From: Ilyomonas sp965199845
GTDB taxonomy: Bacteria; Bacteroidota; Bacteroidia; Chitinophagales; Chitinophagaceae
DNA: 64,000 nt
NCBI GenBank assembly: GCA_965199845.1
Contig: CBDATZ010000052.1
Coordinates: 372,001-436,000 of the forward strand
Direction of reading: 5' to 3'
Shown: piece by piece, positions 25,158 to 34,332 of the stretch
Numbering within the stretch: the stretch's first letter is position 1
How the letters are laid out: each line of letters opens with the position of its first letter
The notes under the pieces: generated by a model
Told to the model about the DNA's origin: nothing
The model's database searches: none
Seen by the model: the letters and a program-made list of their open reading frames with translations, nothing else
Position numbers and translations under genes: made by a program

Positions 25158-27788
25158 TCAATTGTTTTTCTTTTCTGCCAATTCCGTAATTAACGAAGCC
25201 ACCAAAGATGTCCAGCCGGTTTGATGCGCAGCCCCAAGACCACGCCCGCTATCACCATGAAAATATTCATAAAATAAAAGCAGGTTCTGATTTTCGGGCC
25301 GGCTGTAAAACCAGTTGTAATCTCCGTGATGACAACGTTTATTGTCTTTATCCCGCTCAAATAAATAAATCACGCGTTTTGATAATTCAACAGCAACTTG
25401 TTCCAGGTTCATATAAATGCCCGACTTGGAAGGATATTCAATCTTTAAACTATCACCATAAAAACTTCCATATTTTCTGATTGATTCGATAAGCAAATAA
25501 TTGATCGGAATCCATACAGGTCCGCGCCAGTTGCTATTGCCGCCGTAGAAGTCAGATGTACTGTCGCTTGGGTCATATTGTATTGTGTATTGCACGTCTT
25601 CTATCCATATTGTGTATGGATTTTTTTCGTGAAATTTTGATAACGCGCGAATACCGCCCGGCGATAAAAATTCAGTTTCATCTAACATGCGGTGAAGTAA
25701 TGCAATTAACCGCTCTTTGGGTATTAAAGAGATAAGTATTTTATTTTCTTCTGCACGCTCTTCGTTTGGCCAAAACTTATGATTGGCTTTGCGATATTTT
25801 TCAAACCAGGTAATGCGTTTATTAAAATCTTCCAGCTTATTTAATACACCGGTTTCAATAACCGAAACAGCAAAAATGGATGTTAAACCTACAATTGATT
25901 TGATTCGTAATTGTATGGGATTGGCATCTACAAAAGCCAATGTATCGTAATAAAATTTGTCTTCATCATTCCACATTCCCAATTCATTCAAAGCTTCTGC
26001 TATCAATACAAAATGCTCGAAGAATTTAGTTGCGGTATCTTCAAACGAAGAATCGTTAACGGCAATTTCTATTGCCATATCCATCATATTCAACGCATAC
26101 ATTCCCATCCAGCTGGTACTGTCTGCCTGTTCCAGTTCCATATGACCGCCGAGCTGCATACTGCGGTTAAAAACACCAATGTTATCAAGCCCGAGAAAGC
26201 CGCCTTCAAAGATGTTATTGCCATTCGGATCTTTCCGGTTAATCCACCACGTAAAGTTGATGATGAGCTTTTGAAAAATACGTTTTAAAAAATTCAGGTC
26301 GCCAACGCCGGTCATCTTCTTTTCTATGCGATAAACTTCAAGCGCTGCATACGATTGTACCGGCGGATTTACATCACTAAAGTTCCATTCGTAAGCAGGC
26401 AATTGCCCGTCTGGTTTCATATACCATTCGCGCATTATTAATAACAACTGGTGCTTGGCAAAAACAGGATCTACAATTGCCATCGGTATGCAATGAAACG
26501 CCAGATCCCACGCGGCATACCAGGGATATTCCCATTTATCAGGCATCAATACAATGTCCTGGTTTTTAAGATGTTGCCAATCGTTATTCCGCCCATGTTT
26601 GCGTTGATTAGAAAGCGGTGCAATGCCATCGCTGGTTGAAATCCAGCGTTCAATATCGTAATGATAATACTGTTTGCTCCATAACAAACCGGCTAATGCC
26701 TGGCGCGAAATCAGCTTTTGTTCAGCAGAAATTTTGTTGGATAATATTTCATTATAAAACTCATTGGCTTCTTCTTTTCGTTGTATGAATATTTGTTCAG
26801 CATTTTGCCCGAACGGTTTGTTTTGCATCTCTTTACTAAGACGTAAATAAATGACTTTAGAACCACCTGCCGGCACCTCTAATTTATACACAGGCGAGAA
26901 CTTGGTTCCTGTTTTTGCTTTTCGTAGTTGCTGTATATTTTTCTGCGATATAATGGCGTCGTTAATGGCATCTTTTACATACATGCCAGTTAAGTTTGGC
27001 TTACCAAATAATTTTTGTTGATTGGTTTCATTTTCTGTAAAAAAGCGGTCAGCAGGTTTTTGAAAATAAAGAAAATAATCGCCGATTCTTTCGTGAGTTG
27101 CTTTCACGCAGCAATCATCTATTTGTTTGATAACAGGACGCTGTTCCAGGCCGCCATAACACCAACGATTGTAAAACCAAAGTGTTGGCAATACAGTAAT
27201 GTTTGCTGCTGTTGCCGCCCGATTTACCACTTCAATTTTTATAGCAATATCTGTTTGGCTGTGCTTTGCATACGTAATATAAACATCAAAGTATTTGTTA
27301 TCGTTAAACAAGCCCGTATCTAACAGTTCGTACTCAGCTTCCAGCCGGCTGCGGCGCCGGTTTGTATTGATTAAATCGTCATAAGGAAAGGCTTGCTGCG
27401 GATATTTATACAGCATTTGCATATAGTAATGCGAAGGCAGATTATCTAAGTAATAATACAGCTCTTTTACATCTTCGCCATGATTGCCTTCGTAGTTTCC
27501 CAAGCCATATAAACGCTCTTTTAAAATGGCATCTTTGCCATTCCATAACGCCACAGAGAAGCAGAGATTCTGAAAGAAATCTGATATGCCGCCCAAGCCA
27601 TCTTCGCCCCAGCGATATGCGCGGCTATGCGCCTGGTTAAAAGGAAAATAATTCCAGGCGTCGCCATTTTCGCTATAGTCTTCTCTTACCGTTCCCCATT
27701 GCCTTTCCGACAAATAAGGTCCCCATTGTTCCAATGGTATTTTCTTACCGGCATTTACTTTCAGACGTTGCTGCTCTGCTGTCATCAT
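25158..27788 (-). CDS. Large glucosidase-like protein (GH63/MGH1-like (alpha/alpha)6 domain)
   Basis: An 876-residue cytoplasmic protein without a signal peptide. Conserved stretches are WGPYLSERQWGTVREDYSEN, WNYFPFNQAHSRAYRWGEDG and ISTSDG, then the helical barrel: YPWYAAWDLAFHCIPMAIVD, PDGQLPAYEWNFSDVNPPV, EGGFLGLDNIGVFNRS, DSTSWMGMYALNMM and GGNSNWRGPVWIPINYLLIE. These match bacterial proteins named glucosidase or MGH1-like glycoside hydrolase, related to GH63. The Asp in AAWDLAFHC and the late acidic residues are likely catalytic. The substrate is probably a glucosyl- or mannosyl-containing compound; mannosylglycerate-type activity is possible but not shown. Single gene with its own promoter. 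Confidence 0.75.
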   Translation of the reverse strand: MMTAEQQRLKVNAGKKIPLEQWGPYLSERQWGTVREDYSENGDAWNYFPFNQAHSRAYRWGEDGLGGISDFFQNLCFSVALWNGKDAILKERLYGLGNYEGNHGEDVKELYYYLDNLPSHYYMQMLYKYPQQAFPYDDLINTNRRRSRLEAEYELLDTGLFNDNKYFDVYITYAKHSQTDIAIKIEVVNRAATAANITVLPTLWFYNRWCYGGLEQRPVIKQIDDCCVKATHERIGDYFLYFQKPADRFFTENETNQQKLFGKPNLTGMYVKDAINDAIISQKNIQQLRKAKTGTKFSPVYKLEVPAGGSKVIYLRLSKEMQNKPFGQNAEQIFIQRKEEANEFYNEILSNKISAEQKLISRQALAGLLWSKQYYHYDIERWISTSDGIAPLSNQRKHGRNNDWQHLKNQDIVLMPDKWEYPWYAAWDLAFHCIPMAIVDPVFAKHQLLLIMREWYMKPDGQLPAYEWNFSDVNPPVQSYAALEVYRIEKKMTGVGDLNFLKRIFQKLIINFTWWINRKDPNGNNIFEGGFLGLDNIGVFNRSMQLGGHMELEQADSTSWMGMYALNMMDMAIEIAVNDSSFEDTATKFFEHFVLIAEALNELGMWNDEDKFYYDTLAFVDANPIQLRIKSIVGLTSIFAVSVIETGVLNKLEDFNKRITWFEKYRKANHKFWPNEERAEENKILISLIPKERLIALLHRMLDETEFLSPGGIRALSKFHEKNPYTIWIEDVQYTIQYDPSDSTSDFYGGNSNWRGPVWIPINYLLIESIRKYGSFYGDSLKIEYPSKSGIYMNLEQVAVELSKRVIYLFERDKDNKRCHHGDYNWFYSRPENQNLLLFYEYFHGDSGRGLGAAHQTGWTSLVASLITELAEKKNN

Positions 27789-27795
27789 ATCGCTG

Positions 27796-27803
27796 CAAAT
27801 GTA
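27796..27803 (-). promoter_or_regulatory. -7 promoter box (TACATTTG), leaderless-type spacing
   Basis: On the reverse strand TACATTTG ends 7 nt before the ATG of the glucosidase-like gene, so any transcript leader would be at most a few bases. Confidence 0.4.
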
Positions 27804-27992
27804 CGATTGACTGTTTGTGTATGTGGTTTATCTGGATATTGTTTATAAACGTTTCTGATTGGACTTTATAAATAAAAACTGTGGAAATAAGAGCCATATT
27901 CATTTTCCCGGTTTTATTACGAAATATCTTTTGGCACGTTTTCTGAATTTTCAATCAACGTTACAACATTCTCTAACTAAAAATATTAATCT

Positions 27993-28154
27993 ATGTTACG
28001 CTGGACTATCACCTTTTTAATCATCGCTATTATTGCAGCTATACTTGGTTTTGGCGGCATTGCAGCCGGTGCTGCAGGTATTGCTAAAGTATTATTCTTT
28101 ATCTTTTTAGTATTGTTCCTGCTTTCTTTAATCAGAGGCAGATCAAGTGTATAA
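27993..28154 (+). CDS. DUF1328 (YtjA-like) small membrane protein
   Basis: A 53-residue ORF, MLRWTITFLIIAIIAAILGF, then GGIAAGAAGIAKVLFFIFL and VLFLLSLIRGRSSV. Two hydrophobic helices separated by a G/A-rich turn and the FGGIAAGAAGIAK-FF-IFL core are the DUF1328 signature. Function unknown; such proteins are often induced by stress. It is followed by a strong hairpin terminator, supporting a real monocistronic gene. Confidence 0.88.
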   Translation: MLRWTITFLIIAIIAAILGFGGIAAGAAGIAKVLFFIFLVLFLLSLIRGRSSV

Positions 28155-28220
28155 ATTTATAAACGGAAAATATAAAAGTTGTATTTGCTGTTTAGGTATT
28201 AGATAAGAACAGCTTTTACT

Positions 28221-28268
28221 TTATACAAAATAAAAACCTCCAAGTTAGGAGGTTTTTATTTTGTATAA
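28221..28268. terminator. Bidirectional terminator between convergent genes
   Basis: A perfect 21-bp stem (28221-28241 with 28248-28268) closes on a 6-nt loop AAGTTA. The core AACCTCC/GGAGGTT is followed by T-rich sequence on both strands. It lies between the convergent DUF1328 gene and manC. Confidence 0.85.
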
Positions 28269-28280
28269 AACGCGTTTCAT

Positions 28281-29363
28281 TTATATATACATATCACCTT
28301 TACTTCGTTTTACTTCTGCTACATATTCTTTAATTGCCTGTTCTTTTTCTTTCTGGCAAATGAGAAGAACATCAGGCGTATCTACCACAATAAAATCATG
28401 CAAACCTTGTAATACAACCAGCTTTTCTTTTGGCGCCGCCACCATACATTTTACAGCATCTATAATAATTACATTATTGGCAGAAACGGCGTTACCGAGA
28501 TAATCTTTCTCGAGATTGTCATACGCACTATTCCAGGTTCCCAAATCACTCCAGCCAAAAGAAGACGGAATTACGTACACATTATCGGCGCGTTCCATAA
28601 TCGCATAGTCTATGGATACATTGGTGCAAAGAGAATAAATTCGATCAATAGCTTCTTTTTCAATTGGTGTATTGAAGTTATCCTGCTCGGCAGCAAACAC
28701 TTCAAACATTTCCGGCTGATATTTTTCAAACGCATCCAACACATCCTGCACACGCCAGATGAAGATGCCGGCATTCCATAAAAAATCGCCACTTTCAAAA
28801 AACGTTTTGGCAAGTTCTGCATCAGGCTTTTCGGTAAAGGTTTTTACTTTATACACATTCGGTGCTGCCGCGTCTATTTCGTGCTGAATATAACCATAAC
28901 CTGTATTCGGATAAGTTGGCTTGATGCCAAGAGTTACAAAAGATTTTCTTTGTTCGGCAAACGAAAGCGCTTCATTTGATATGTTTATAAATTCTTCCAC
29001 ATCCAAAATCATGTGATCGCTTGGCGCAACAATAAGAGTTGCTTCCGGATCATTTTGCATCAGCTTAAAAGAAATATAAGCAATACAAGGTGCTGTATTT
29101 TTGCGGCTGGGTTCAGATACAATATTTTCAACCGGAATATCTGCCAATTGATCTTTTACAATGCCTGCATAATCCTGCGAGGTAACTACAAAAATATTCT
29201 CAACCGGAATAAACTTACTAAAACGCTCAAACGTCCACTGAATAAGAGTTTTACCTGTGTTTAAAATATCCAGGAATTGTTTGGGATACGAAACCCGGCT
29301 CTGTGGCCAAAACCGACTTCCGATACCGCCCGCCATGATGGCTACATAATGATGCTTGTTCAT
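28281..29363 (-). CDS. manC: Mannose-1-phosphate guanylyltransferase
   Basis: A 360-residue nucleotidyltransferase making GDP-mannose from Man-1-P and GTP for surface glycans. The N-terminal signature IMAGGIGSRFWPQSRVSYPKQF is present, then EPSRKNTAPCIAYI, LIVAPSDHMI, GIKPTYPNTGYGYIQ, KVKTFTEKPD, LWNAGIFIWRV and FGWSDLGTWNSAYD. All are conserved in GDP-mannose pyrophosphorylases. No phosphomannose isomerase domain is fused, so this is the short bacterial form. It lies 33 bp downstream of kdsD on the same strand, a likely two-gene unit for LPS/glycan precursors. Confidence 0.95.
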   Translation of the reverse strand: MNKHHYVAIMAGGIGSRFWPQSRVSYPKQFLDILNTGKTLIQWTFERFSKFIPVENIFVVTSQDYAGIVKDQLADIPVENIVSEPSRKNTAPCIAYISFKLMQNDPEATLIVAPSDHMILDVEEFINISNEALSFAEQRKSFVTLGIKPTYPNTGYGYIQHEIDAAAPNVYKVKTFTEKPDAELAKTFFESGDFLWNAGIFIWRVQDVLDAFEKYQPEMFEVFAAEQDNFNTPIEKEAIDRIYSLCTNVSIDYAIMERADNVYVIPSSFGWSDLGTWNSAYDNLEKDYLGNAVSANNVIIIDAVKCMVAAPKEKLVVLQGLHDFIVVDTPDVLLICQKEKEQAIKEYVAEVKRSKGDMYI

Positions 29364-29395
29364 AATTTTACTTTACTGTCTTGATATATAGATTT

Positions 29396-30361
29396 TTATA
29401 AAATGCCTTCGCGTAATAAATCGTGCAAATGTAGAACTCCTAAGTAAATATTGGATTCATCTGTAATAATAAGCTGCGTAATGTCGCGCATTTTCATAAT
29501 TTCAAAAGCTTCGGTGGCAAGCGTTTGCGGTAATATTTTTTTTGGATGTGTTGAATAAATATGTTGCGCTGTCAGGCTACTGATATTGTCCGTTTTTTCA
29601 AGCATCCGCCGAATATCGCCATCGGTTATAATTCCGATGACTTCCTTGTTTTCATTAATAACCGCCGTACAACCCACGCGTTTACCGGAAATTTCACTGA
29701 TGACAGCTTTTACTGGCGTTGACAGATAAACCTGCGGTTTCGCATTGATTTTATAAACATCTTCTGCGCGCAAATACAGTCGCTTACCAATGTGGCCGCC
29801 GGGATGATAACGGGCAAAATCGTCTTCTTTAAAATTGTTCAGTTTCATGAGGCAAACGGCAAGTGCGTCGCCAATAACCATTTGCGCAGTCGTGCTGTTT
29901 GTAGGAGCCAGATTGTTAGGACAAGATTCTTCGGTAACAGAAGCGTTTACAATAAAAGTGGCTTCACTGGCTAAGTAAGATTGTAAGTTGCCTGTAATGG
30001 CAATAATTGTTTTGCTGAGTTGTTTAATAATGGGCAACAGCGTTTTGATCTCGCTGCTGTTGCCGCTATTGCTGAGAATAATAACCACATCTTCGCTTTG
30101 AATCATTCCCAAATCGCCGTGAATGGCATCGGCAGCGTGCATAAAAAGAGACGGCGTTCCGGTTGAATTGAACGTAGCCACAATCTTTTGGGCAACAATG
30201 GCGCTTTTACCAATGCCGGTAATAACAACTCTTCCTGCACAGTTTTGAATGGCTTCGACTGCTTTTTGAAAATCGGTGGTGAGCAAATTTTCCAGCCGCG
30301 AAACGGATTGCGCTTCGGAACGGATGGTTTGGCTGGCAATGCTGAGAATATCTTGCTTCAT
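29396..30361 (-). CDS. kdsD: D-arabinose-5-phosphate isomerase (KdsD/KpsF family)
   Basis: The enzyme interconverts ribulose-5-P and arabinose-5-P, the first step to Kdo of LPS. An SIS domain (VVITGIGKSAIVAQKIVATF, STGTPSLFMHAADAIHGDLG, IILSNSGNSSEIKTLLPII) is followed by YHPGGHIGKRL and two CBS motifs (VISEISGKRVGCTAVINENK, GIITDGDIRRML; ITQLIITDESNIYLGVLHLHDLL). I start at the ATG at 30361 (MKQDILSIAS); a TTG three codons upstream lies within the TACCTTTG box region and is less likely. 321 residues, normal for the family. Confidence 0.94.
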   Translation of the reverse strand: MKQDILSIASQTIRSEAQSVSRLENLLTTDFQKAVEAIQNCAGRVVITGIGKSAIVAQKIVATFNSTGTPSLFMHAADAIHGDLGMIQSEDVVIILSNSGNSSEIKTLLPIIKQLSKTIIAITGNLQSYLASEATFIVNASVTEESCPNNLAPTNSTTAQMVIGDALAVCLMKLNNFKEDDFARYHPGGHIGKRLYLRAEDVYKINAKPQVYLSTPVKAVISEISGKRVGCTAVINENKEVIGIITDGDIRRMLEKTDNISSLTAQHIYSTHPKKILPQTLATEAFEIMKMRDITQLIITDESNIYLGVLHLHDLLREGIL

Positions 30362-30367
30362 TCGTGG

Positions 30368-30375
30368 CAAAGGTA
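30368..30375 (-). promoter_or_regulatory. -7 promoter box (TACCTTTG) for kdsD, leaderless-type spacing
   Basis: On the reverse strand TACCTTTG ends 6 nt before the kdsD ATG. Confidence 0.45.
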
Positions 30376-30925
30376 ATTGGAAGGTGAATTGGGTTTTGTG
30401 AAGAATTTCTAATTGGTATCATTATGAGATTATTGTATTGACCAATTCGTTGACATGATACACTATTATTTTACAATTGCATATTGATGAATAGTCCTTT
30501 TGTAAAATAATGATGTTATAATTCATTTATGTTTTTCATTTCATTGTAAAGTATTGCTTATTACAGGTTATATCAAAGCAAAAAACAAAGCCATTTGTAT
30601 TGTAGAATTTACTTGCAATAACAATTGAAATGAGTGCTACGCTGTTGCAGCGAACAGCCCGAACAAAAGTTATATTGAAGTAAAGGAAGATGACAGATCC
30701 AAAGCTTTATTTTTTAGATAGAAAAACTTTTATAATTCATATTTAGCGGGAAGTTGTAACTTTAAAGACTAATACTTTAGTAAGGCAAACTTTAACAACT
30801 AAGCTTTGGTATTAATCTTTTTTCAGAGTTAATTTCGTTTCCCCTTTTTCCTTATCAAATTATTATTATTCAATAAAAGGTTTTAAAAGATTTTCTGCAA
30901 CAAGTGCAGACCGCAAAAGACAAAT
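30376..30925. other. 550-bp intergenic region between kdsD and recQ
   Basis: A divergent gap, strongly A+T-rich. It has several short hairpins (for example around 30640-30656, GCTGTTGCAGCGAACAGC) but no ORF with coding character and no RNA family I recognise. It must hold the recQ promoter, for which no clear TAnnTTTG could be picked. Confidence 0.4.
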
Positions 30926-33223
30926 ATGGCAACAGTTTCTAAAAAGTCCTCTACAACAAGAACAACCAGGAAAACGAAGAGCGTAAATGAAGAAATCGCA
31001 ATCGAACCAATCGCTAATACATTTACTCACAATTACGAAATCCATAAGCATTTACAAACCAATTTTGGTTTCGAGCATTTTAAAGGTTTGCAGGAAGAAG
31101 CCATTAATAGCTTACTGAATGGTAATGATACGTTTGTGATTATGCCAACCGGCGGCGGTAAAAGTTTATGCTACCAATTGCCGGCGTTGATATTAGAAGG
31201 TTGTGCCATTATTGTAAGTCCGCTGATTGCTTTGATGAAAAACCAGGTTGATTTGGTGAGAAGTTATAGTGAGAAAGATAATGTAGCGCACTTTTTAAAT
31301 TCTTCTTTGAATAAAGGACAAATTACGCAGGTTAAAAGCGATTTGACCGAGGGTAAAACAAAGTTGTTATATGTGGCTCCTGAAACACTAACCAAACAGG
31401 AAAATCTTGATTTTTTCAGAGATTTGAATGTTTCGTTTTTTGCCGTTGATGAAGCGCATTGTATTTCGGAATGGGGACATGATTTTCGCCCTGAATATCG
31501 CCGCCTGCGCGAAATGATGGATATTATTAATCCGAAAATTCCGGTAGTTGCACTTACGGCAACCGCAACGCCTAAAGTGCAGAGTGATATTGTAAAAAAT
31601 CTCGGGCTTCGTACTTCTAATATTTTTATTTCTTCTTTTAACCGTCCGAACCTGTATTATGAAATTGTTCCGAAAGTTAAAAAGGAACAAACAATAAAAA
31701 GCATTGTCCGCTTTATTACGGGCATGAAAAATAAAAGTGGCATCATCTATACACTTAACCGGAAAACAACCGAGGAATTAGCCGAAATACTGGTTGCTAA
31801 TGACATTAAAGCTGTCGCTTATCACGCCGGTCTGGATGCGAAACTTCGTGCCGACCGCCAGGATCAGTTTTTGAACGAAGATGTCCAGGTAATTGTTGCC
31901 ACAATCGCATTCGGAATGGGGATAGACAAACCGGATATTCGTTTTGTAATTCACTTTAATGTTCCCAAATCCATTGAAAATTATTACCAGGAAACGGGTC
32001 GTGCAGGCAGAGATGGGTTGGAAGGAAAATGCCTTTTATATTATTCGCATAAAGATGTTTCGAAATTGGAACATTTAATGCGTGATAAACCGCTAAGCGA
32101 ACGCGAAGTGGGTGCGCAATTAATTAATGAAACGCTCGCCTTTGCAGAAAGTTCTGTTTGTCGTCGTAAAGTATTAATGCATTATTTTGGTGAAGAATGG
32201 GGTGATGAAAATTGCGGTAACTGCGATAATTGTCTGCATCCAAGGGAAAAGATTGAAGCAAAAGACGAAGCTTGCAAAGTGTTGAAAGTAATAAAGGCTT
32301 TAGAAGAAAGATTTCCTTCGGAATATGCAGTTAGTATTTTATTAGGCAAGCATACACCACAGATTGGCATGTATCGCCACGAAAAGCTGGACGTTTTTGG
32401 TATTGGTAAAGATAAAGATGAACATTTTTGGAATAGCCTGATTCGGCAGATGTTACTTAGCAATTTGCTGCGCAAAGACATTGAAGAATATGGATTGCTT
32501 AAATTTACGGAAGCCGGTGAGAAGTTTTTGAAAAAATCGCATTCGTTCCCGATTGTATTGAACAACTTATTTGAAGATGCAAATGAGGATGATGAAGATA
32601 CAGAAGGCGCCGGCGCAACGGGCGCTGCAGCAGACGAAAAGCTGCTTGATATGCTGAAAGAACTTCGCCAGAAAGAAGCAAAGAAAAAAGGGTTGCCGCC
32701 ATTTGTTCTTTTCTTAGAAAATTCGCTGATTGATATGGCAACCATGTATCCGACTTCGATGCCGGAACTGGAAAAATGCCAGGGCGTGAGCAAAGGAAAA
32801 GCACTGAAATTTGGTCGTCCTTTTATTGATTTGATTGCCAAACATGTTGAAGAAAACGACATTGAGAAGCCGGACGATTTTGTAATGAAAAGCGTGGCTA
32901 ACAAAAGCAGTAATAAGATTTATATTATTCAGAATATTGATAAAAAAATTCCGCTGGAAACCATTGCCCGTAATAAAGATCTCCGTTTAGATTCTTTAAT
33001 GGAAGAAATGGAAACCATTGTTGCCAGTGGAACAAAGCTGAATCTAAATTATGCAATCGAAAGCATGTTGGATGAAGACGATCAGAATGAAATCATTGAT
33101 TATTTTCGCAGTTGCCAAACGTCGTCTTTAGAAGTAGCGAAAGAAGAATTGGCAGATAGTAATTACAATTGGGAACAATTAAAAATAATGCGAATTAAGT
33201 TTTTAAGCGAATATGGAAATTAA
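30926..33223 (+). CDS. recQ: ATP-dependent DNA helicase RecQ
   Basis: A 765-residue 3'-5' helicase acting in recombination and repair. A basic, low-complexity N-terminal extension (residues 1-40, rich in S, T and K) precedes the helicase core. The core has motif 0 FGFEHFKGLQEEAI, Walker A MPTGGGKSLCYQLP, SPLIALMKNQV, motif II AVDEAHCISEWGHDFRPEYR, ALTATATPKV, SSFNRPNLYYEI, FGMGIDKPDIRFVIHF and YYQETGRAGRDG. Next come a RecQ-Ct zinc site (CRRKVLMHYF...CGNCDNC), a winged helix, an acidic linker (NEDDEDTEGAG) and an HRDC-like region (PPFVLFLENSLIDMATMYPT). An extra C-terminal helical domain, usual in Bacteroidota RecQ, ends the protein. Terminator follows at 33242. Confidence 0.96.
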   Translation: MATVSKKSSTTRTTRKTKSVNEEIAIEPIANTFTHNYEIHKHLQTNFGFEHFKGLQEEAINSLLNGNDTFVIMPTGGGKSLCYQLPALILEGCAIIVSPLIALMKNQVDLVRSYSEKDNVAHFLNSSLNKGQITQVKSDLTEGKTKLLYVAPETLTKQENLDFFRDLNVSFFAVDEAHCISEWGHDFRPEYRRLREMMDIINPKIPVVALTATATPKVQSDIVKNLGLRTSNIFISSFNRPNLYYEIVPKVKKEQTIKSIVRFITGMKNKSGIIYTLNRKTTEELAEILVANDIKAVAYHAGLDAKLRADRQDQFLNEDVQVIVATIAFGMGIDKPDIRFVIHFNVPKSIENYYQETGRAGRDGLEGKCLLYYSHKDVSKLEHLMRDKPLSEREVGAQLINETLAFAESSVCRRKVLMHYFGEEWGDENCGNCDNCLHPREKIEAKDEACKVLKVIKALEERFPSEYAVSILLGKHTPQIGMYRHEKLDVFGIGKDKDEHFWNSLIRQMLLSNLLRKDIEEYGLLKFTEAGEKFLKKSHSFPIVLNNLFEDANEDDEDTEGAGATGAAADEKLLDMLKELRQKEAKKKGLPPFVLFLENSLIDMATMYPTSMPELEKCQGVSKGKALKFGRPFIDLIAKHVEENDIEKPDDFVMKSVANKSSNKIYIIQNIDKKIPLETIARNKDLRLDSLMEEMETIVASGTKLNLNYAIESMLDEDDQNEIIDYFRSCQTSSLEVAKEELADSNYNWEQLKIMRIKFLSEYGN

Positions 33224-33241
33224 TTAATCGCGTTTACTTAT

Positions 33242-33283
33242 TAGAAAAAGCCTTTGTTTCACATGAAACAAAGGCTTTTTCTA
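33242..33283. terminator. Rho-independent terminator after recQ
   Basis: Twenty-base arms (33242-33261 and 33264-33283) pair perfectly around a tiny centre; the G+C core AAGCCTTTG is followed by TTTTT. It works in either orientation. Confidence 0.85.
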
Positions 33284-33325
33284 TGGAAATATGTTCTGCC
33301 GGCATCTTAATGAAAAACAACTTTT

Positions 33326-33825
33326 ATGGCAGAGATTCAAACCTCAACTACATCGTCTAAAAACAGTAAACCACAAAGAAAAAAACTATCCACACGAATT
33401 GATTTAACGCCCATGGTTGATCTGGGCTTATTACTTTTTTTATTTTTACAACAACCCTTATGAATCCTTCTGTTTTAAAATTAAATCTTCCTGAAGATGG
33501 TCCGCCGATGTCTTTAAGCGAAAAGAAAACTTTGAATCTTGTGTTAGGCAATCATATAATCGGTTACTATTTAGGAACTAACACAGGTGATATGCATTTT
33601 ACTAATTATTCCCCAAATGGTATCAGGACAGAAATACAAAAGATGCAGGAAAAAATTGCACACTCTTTTGGAGATAAATCTCAACTCTATATAACGATAA
33701 AGCCAACAAAAGAATCTTCATATAAAAATGTGGTGGATATTCTGGACGAAATGCTGATAAATAATGTAAACCGCTATGTTCTTACGGAAGCAGATGACAA
33801 AGAATCCGGCATTCTGAAGAATTGA
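33326..33825 (+). pseudogene. exbD: ExbD/TolR-type biopolymer transport protein, frameshifted
   Basis: From the ATG at 33326 the frame reads a basic cytoplasmic N-terminus, then LSTRIDLTPMVDLGLLLF, the conserved ExbD start of the single membrane helix with its essential Asp. It then hits a stop (33461-33463). The periplasmic part continues in another frame: MNPSVLKLNLPEDGPPMSLS...LYITIKPTKESSYKNVVDIL...NRYVLTE. Adding one T to the seven-T run at 33435-33441 restores LLLFFIFTTTLMNPSVLKLNLP, the normal family sequence. The repaired protein has about 166 residues. ExbD uses the proton gradient with ExbB to energise TonB; no exbB or tonB gene lies nearby. Confidence 0.8.
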
Positions 33826-33977
33826 TATTTTTTATTTTAGTTTATTCGATTAAATAAAAAATCGCTACTTAACTTCCTGCTTTTCACCGAATTCTATTGA
33901 TTTAGAGAGCTAATTGGTAGCGCGCTGGCATATCATTTGGAGATTATTATTTTTATTATTTTCATAAATCTTGTTGT

Positions 33978-34229
33978 ATGACAGTTTCCGATTTTACATC
34001 TAAACATGTATTTAATTACTTTGAAGTCATAGCCGGCAATTCTGAAAATATGGTTGTCAAAGTTTTGGATACACATGGCAGAATTGCAAAAACTGTTATG
34101 CATACAATGGAAGATGATGGTACTGGTAAATTGTGCCTGAATATTGATGATTTGAAGAAAGGAAAGTATGTCATTAATATTTTCAGCAATGATAATTTTG
34201 TAAAAGCGGTACATTATACCAAGAATTAA
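33978..34229 (+). CDS. Small protein resembling a free-standing T9SS C-terminal sorting domain
   Basis: An 83-residue protein with no signal peptide. FEVIAGNSENMVVKVLDTHG, then RIAKTVMHTMEDDGTGKLCL, NIDDLKKGKYVINIFSNDNF and VKAVHYTKN follow the beta-sandwich pattern of type IX secretion C-terminal domains: V-x-D--GR---, L-I--L--G-Y-I-I, final K-----K. Such domains normally sit at the end of large secreted proteins. Here it forms the whole protein, so it cannot be an ordinary T9SS substrate. It is followed by a clean terminator (34257-34281). Function unknown; homology is by pattern only. Confidence 0.55.
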   Translation: MTVSDFTSKHVFNYFEVIAGNSENMVVKVLDTHGRIAKTVMHTMEDDGTGKLCLNIDDLKKGKYVINIFSNDNFVKAVHYTKN

Positions 34230-34256
34230 AATTGAATAATCGTATAAATTCATTGT

Positions 34257-34281
34257 ACCCGCCTTTAAAAGCGGGTTTTTT
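34257..34281 (+). terminator. Rho-independent terminator
   Basis: ACCCGC and GCGGGT (34257-34262 and 34271-34276) pair around an 8-nt loop, followed by a run of T. Confidence 0.8.
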
Positions 34282-34332
34282 GTTGTAATGCACTTTACAT
34301 TTACATCATCTTACTAATCTGAAATAATTCTT

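Noticed and set aside
30628..30670. Hairpin-rich stretch upstream of recQ considered as a small RNA or tRNA
   Set aside because: The GCTGTTGCAGCGAACAGC hairpin is short, with no cloverleaf, T-loop or poly-T end, and no conserved RNA family was recognised.
32182..32904. A 240-codon reverse frame inside recQ, rich in Ser and Phe
   Set aside because: Its composition is the antisense image of RecQ's Glu/Lys-rich C-terminal region; no start context or homology pattern.
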